From: Novosphingobium sp. UBA6722
Lineage (GTDB): Bacteria; Pseudomonadota; Alphaproteobacteria; Sphingomonadales; Sphingomonadaceae
Direction: 5' to 3'
Length of the DNA stretch: 7,525 nt
NCBI GenBank assembly: GCA_002454125.1
Contig: DKII01000029.1
Coordinates: forward strand, 9,844-17,368
In this document: positions 5,977 through 7,525 of the stretch, piece after piece
Position numbering within the stretch: position 1 is the first letter of the stretch
How the letters are laid out: the number at the start of each line of letters is the position of its first letter
The notes under the pieces: model-generated
Seen by the model: only the letters and a program-made list of their open reading frames with translations
Told to the model about the DNA's origin: nothing
Databases searched by the model: none
Program-made: the position numbers and the translations under genes

Positions 5977-6069
5977 CGTCACCCCGGGCTTGAACCGGGG
6001 TCCCGCTTCCTAATTCACACGCTCCGCCAGAGCTCAAAAGCGGGACCCCGGATCAAGTCCGGGGTGACG
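5977..6069. repeat. Intergenic inverted repeat of sphingomonad GTCACCCCGG type
   Basis: Two 32-bp arms (5977-6008 and 6038-6069) are inverted copies that match at 30 of 32 positions, separated by 29 bp. Each arm contains its own small palindrome (CCCCGG...CCGGGG around a TTGA centre), so the structure is nested. Sequences of this form are, from memory, widespread between genes in sphingomonads, like REP pairs elsewhere. It begins 12 bp beyond the valS stop on the minus strand and could shape valS mRNA ends or act as a transcription brake. It has no T-run and so is not a standard terminator. Confidence 0.88.
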
Positions 6070-6081
6070 GGGTGGGTTGAG

Positions 6082-7525
6082 TTACCCCAACCGCGCCAGG
6101 GCCGCGGCCAGCCGTTCGGCCTCGGCCTGGTGCATGGCGTGATCGGCGCGGGCCTTTTCGACCGCTTCGGGCTTGGCCTTCTCGACGAAGGCCGGGTTGG
6201 AGAGCCTGCCCTCCAGCGATTTGGCTTCCTTGGTCGAGACTTCCAGCGCCTTGGCGAGGCGGGCCTTCTCGGCGGCAATGTCGATCACGCCTTCGAGCGG
6301 CACGATGACATTGGCATCGCCCGCGCCAACCTGCATCGCCGCGCCGGCCGGGGCCGGTTCAAAGCGGATGCCGTTCAGTCGTGCCAGCCGTTCGATCGCG
6401 GCCGGGTTGCGCTCGATGATCCCGCGGGTCGCGGCGCTCGGTTCGGGGAGGTACGCGTCGAGCTTCGCCCCCGGCGCGATGCCGAGTTCGTTCTTGGCGG
6501 TGCGCAGGTTGCCGATCAGGGCGATCAGCCAGTCGACCTCGGTCTTGGCGCCAGCATCGACACTCGCGCCCGGTTCCGGCCACTGGGCAGTGATCAGCGG
6601 ATAGTCGGGCCGGTCGGCCAGCTTCGACCACAGCTCTTCGGTCACGAAGGGCATGAAGGGGTGGAGCATGACCAGGATCTGGTCGAGCACCCAGCCGGCG
6701 ACAGCCCTGGTTTCGGCGTCAAAGTTGCCCTTGATCAGTTCGATGTACCAGTCGCAGAACTGGTCCCAGACGAAGTGATAGACTGCATTGGCCGCGGCAT
6801 CGAAGCGCAGGTCGGCCATCGCCTTGTCGAGTTCGGCCAGGGTTTCGACCACTTCGCCGATGATCCACTTGTTGACCGCCGAGGCGGCTGCGGGGGCGGC
6901 GATCGCGGTGCTGCCGCCAATGCCGTTCGACTGGCAGAAGCGCGCCGCGTTCCACAGCTTGGTCGCGAAGTTGCGGTACCCTTCGACCCGCTTCTCATCC
7001 ATCTTGATGTCACGGCCCTGGCTTTCCATCGCCGCCATGAAGAAGCGCAGCGCATCCGCGCCGAACTTGTCGATCAGGCCCAGCGGATCGACGACATTGC
7101 CCTTGGACTTGGACATTTTCTGTCCGTCCGCCGCGCGGACGAGGCCGTGGAGATAGAGCTTGCGCCACGGCACATCACCCATGAACTCCATCCCCTGCAT
7201 CGCCATGCGCGCATCCCAGAAGAACAGGATGTCGAACCCGGAGATGAGGAGGTCGTTGGGGTAGTGCTTGGCCAGCAGCGGCGCGTCCGCCTCCGGCCAG
7301 CCGAGCGTGGCGAAGGGCCACAGTGCCGAGGAGAACCAGGTGTCGAGGACGTCCTCGTCGCGGGTCAGGGCCTTGCCGCCGGCCAGCGCGAGCGCTTCCT
7401 CCTCGGTCTCGGCCACGAAGACATTGCCGTCAGCGTCGAACCACGCCGGAATCCGGTGCCCCCACCACAACTGGCGGGAAACGCACCATGGCTGGATGTT
7501 TTCCATCCAGTTGAAGAAGGTCTTT
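6082..7525 (-). CDS. valS: Valyl-tRNA synthetase, C-terminal part (runs off the right edge)
   Basis: This is the class I synthetase that charges tRNA-Val in the cytoplasm. The visible 480 residues begin KTFFNWMENIQPWCVSRQLW, a core ValRS block, and the frame is still open at base 7525, so the N-terminal part with the HIGH motif and much of the editing domain lies outside. Seen here are DVLDTWFSSALWPFATLGWP, the GFDILFFWDARM block, the KMSKS ATP-binding loop (bases 7105-7119), the DALRFFMAA segment, and the anticodon-binding helical domain with WDQFCDWYIELIK and HPFMPFVTEELW. A Lys/Glu/Ala-rich coiled-coil arm of about 65 residues ends the protein and is typical of bacterial ValRS. It ends at TAA 6084-6082. 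Nothing looks broken. Confidence 0.98.
   Translation of the reverse strand, partial: KTFFNWMENIQPWCVSRQLWWGHRIPAWFDADGNVFVAETEEEALALAGGKALTRDEDVLDTWFSSALWPFATLGWPEADAPLLAKHYPNDLLISGFDILFFWDARMAMQGMEFMGDVPWRKLYLHGLVRAADGQKMSKSKGNVVDPLGLIDKFGADALRFFMAAMESQGRDIKMDEKRVEGYRNFATKLWNAARFCQSNGIGGSTAIAAPAAASAVNKWIIGEVVETLAELDKAMADLRFDAAANAVYHFVWDQFCDWYIELIKGNFDAETRAVAGWVLDQILVMLHPFMPFVTEELWSKLADRPDYPLITAQWPEPGASVDAGAKTEVDWLIALIGNLRTAKNELGIAPGAKLDAYLPEPSAATRGIIERNPAAIERLARLNGIRFEPAPAGAAMQVGAGDANVIVPLEGVIDIAAEKARLAKALEVSTKEAKSLEGRLSNPAFVEKAKPEAVEKARADHAMHQAEAERLAAALARLG

Overview
The window is high-GC DNA with the gene style of an alphaproteobacterium, most likely a sphingomonad (Novosphingobium, Sphingopyxis or Erythrobacter-like). 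Three things point there: the TauE/SafE exporter paired with a TIGR02186 membrane protein, a characteristic 'GTCACCCCGG...CCGGGGTCCCGCTT' palindromic repeat between genes, and the character of the ValRS and QueE proteins. The assignment is inferred from sequence character and memory of the families, not from a search.

Left part, plus strand. The last 34 codons of an unidentified gene (1-105) end in a terminal Phe, as outer-membrane barrels often do. Next come a TauE/SafE-type exporter (156-1070) and a TIGR02186-family membrane-anchored protein (1067-1984), which share an ATGA stop/start overlap. The 5' end of the second gene is occupied by a symmetric palindromic element at 1087-1228. It comprises a closing stem, a 22-bp hairpin, an 84-bp hairpin with nearly perfect 30-bp arms, and another 22-bp hairpin, arranged like a cloverleaf. 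The reading frame stays open through it. After a 74-bp gap comes a HerA/DUF87-type hexameric ATPase (2059-3750) with no NurA or other usual partner in view.

Right part, minus strand. Reading leftward from the right edge are the C-terminal half of valyl-tRNA synthetase (valS, 7525-6082), a 175-bp spacer, 7-carboxy-7-deazaguanine synthase (queE, 5906-5175) and a MATE efflux transporter (5178-3757). The last two overlap by 4 bp and are probably co-translated. The MATE gene converges on the HerA gene with only 6 bp between stop codons.

The gene content is mostly core: translation, queuosine/7-deazaguanine synthesis, transport and one DNA-translocase-like ATPase. No integrase, transposase, CRISPR array or defence cassette is visible. 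The unusual material lies in the non-standard DNA: the cloverleaf palindrome at 1087-1228, and the 5932-6069 spacer with a nested inverted repeat beside a tRNA T-arm-like segment.
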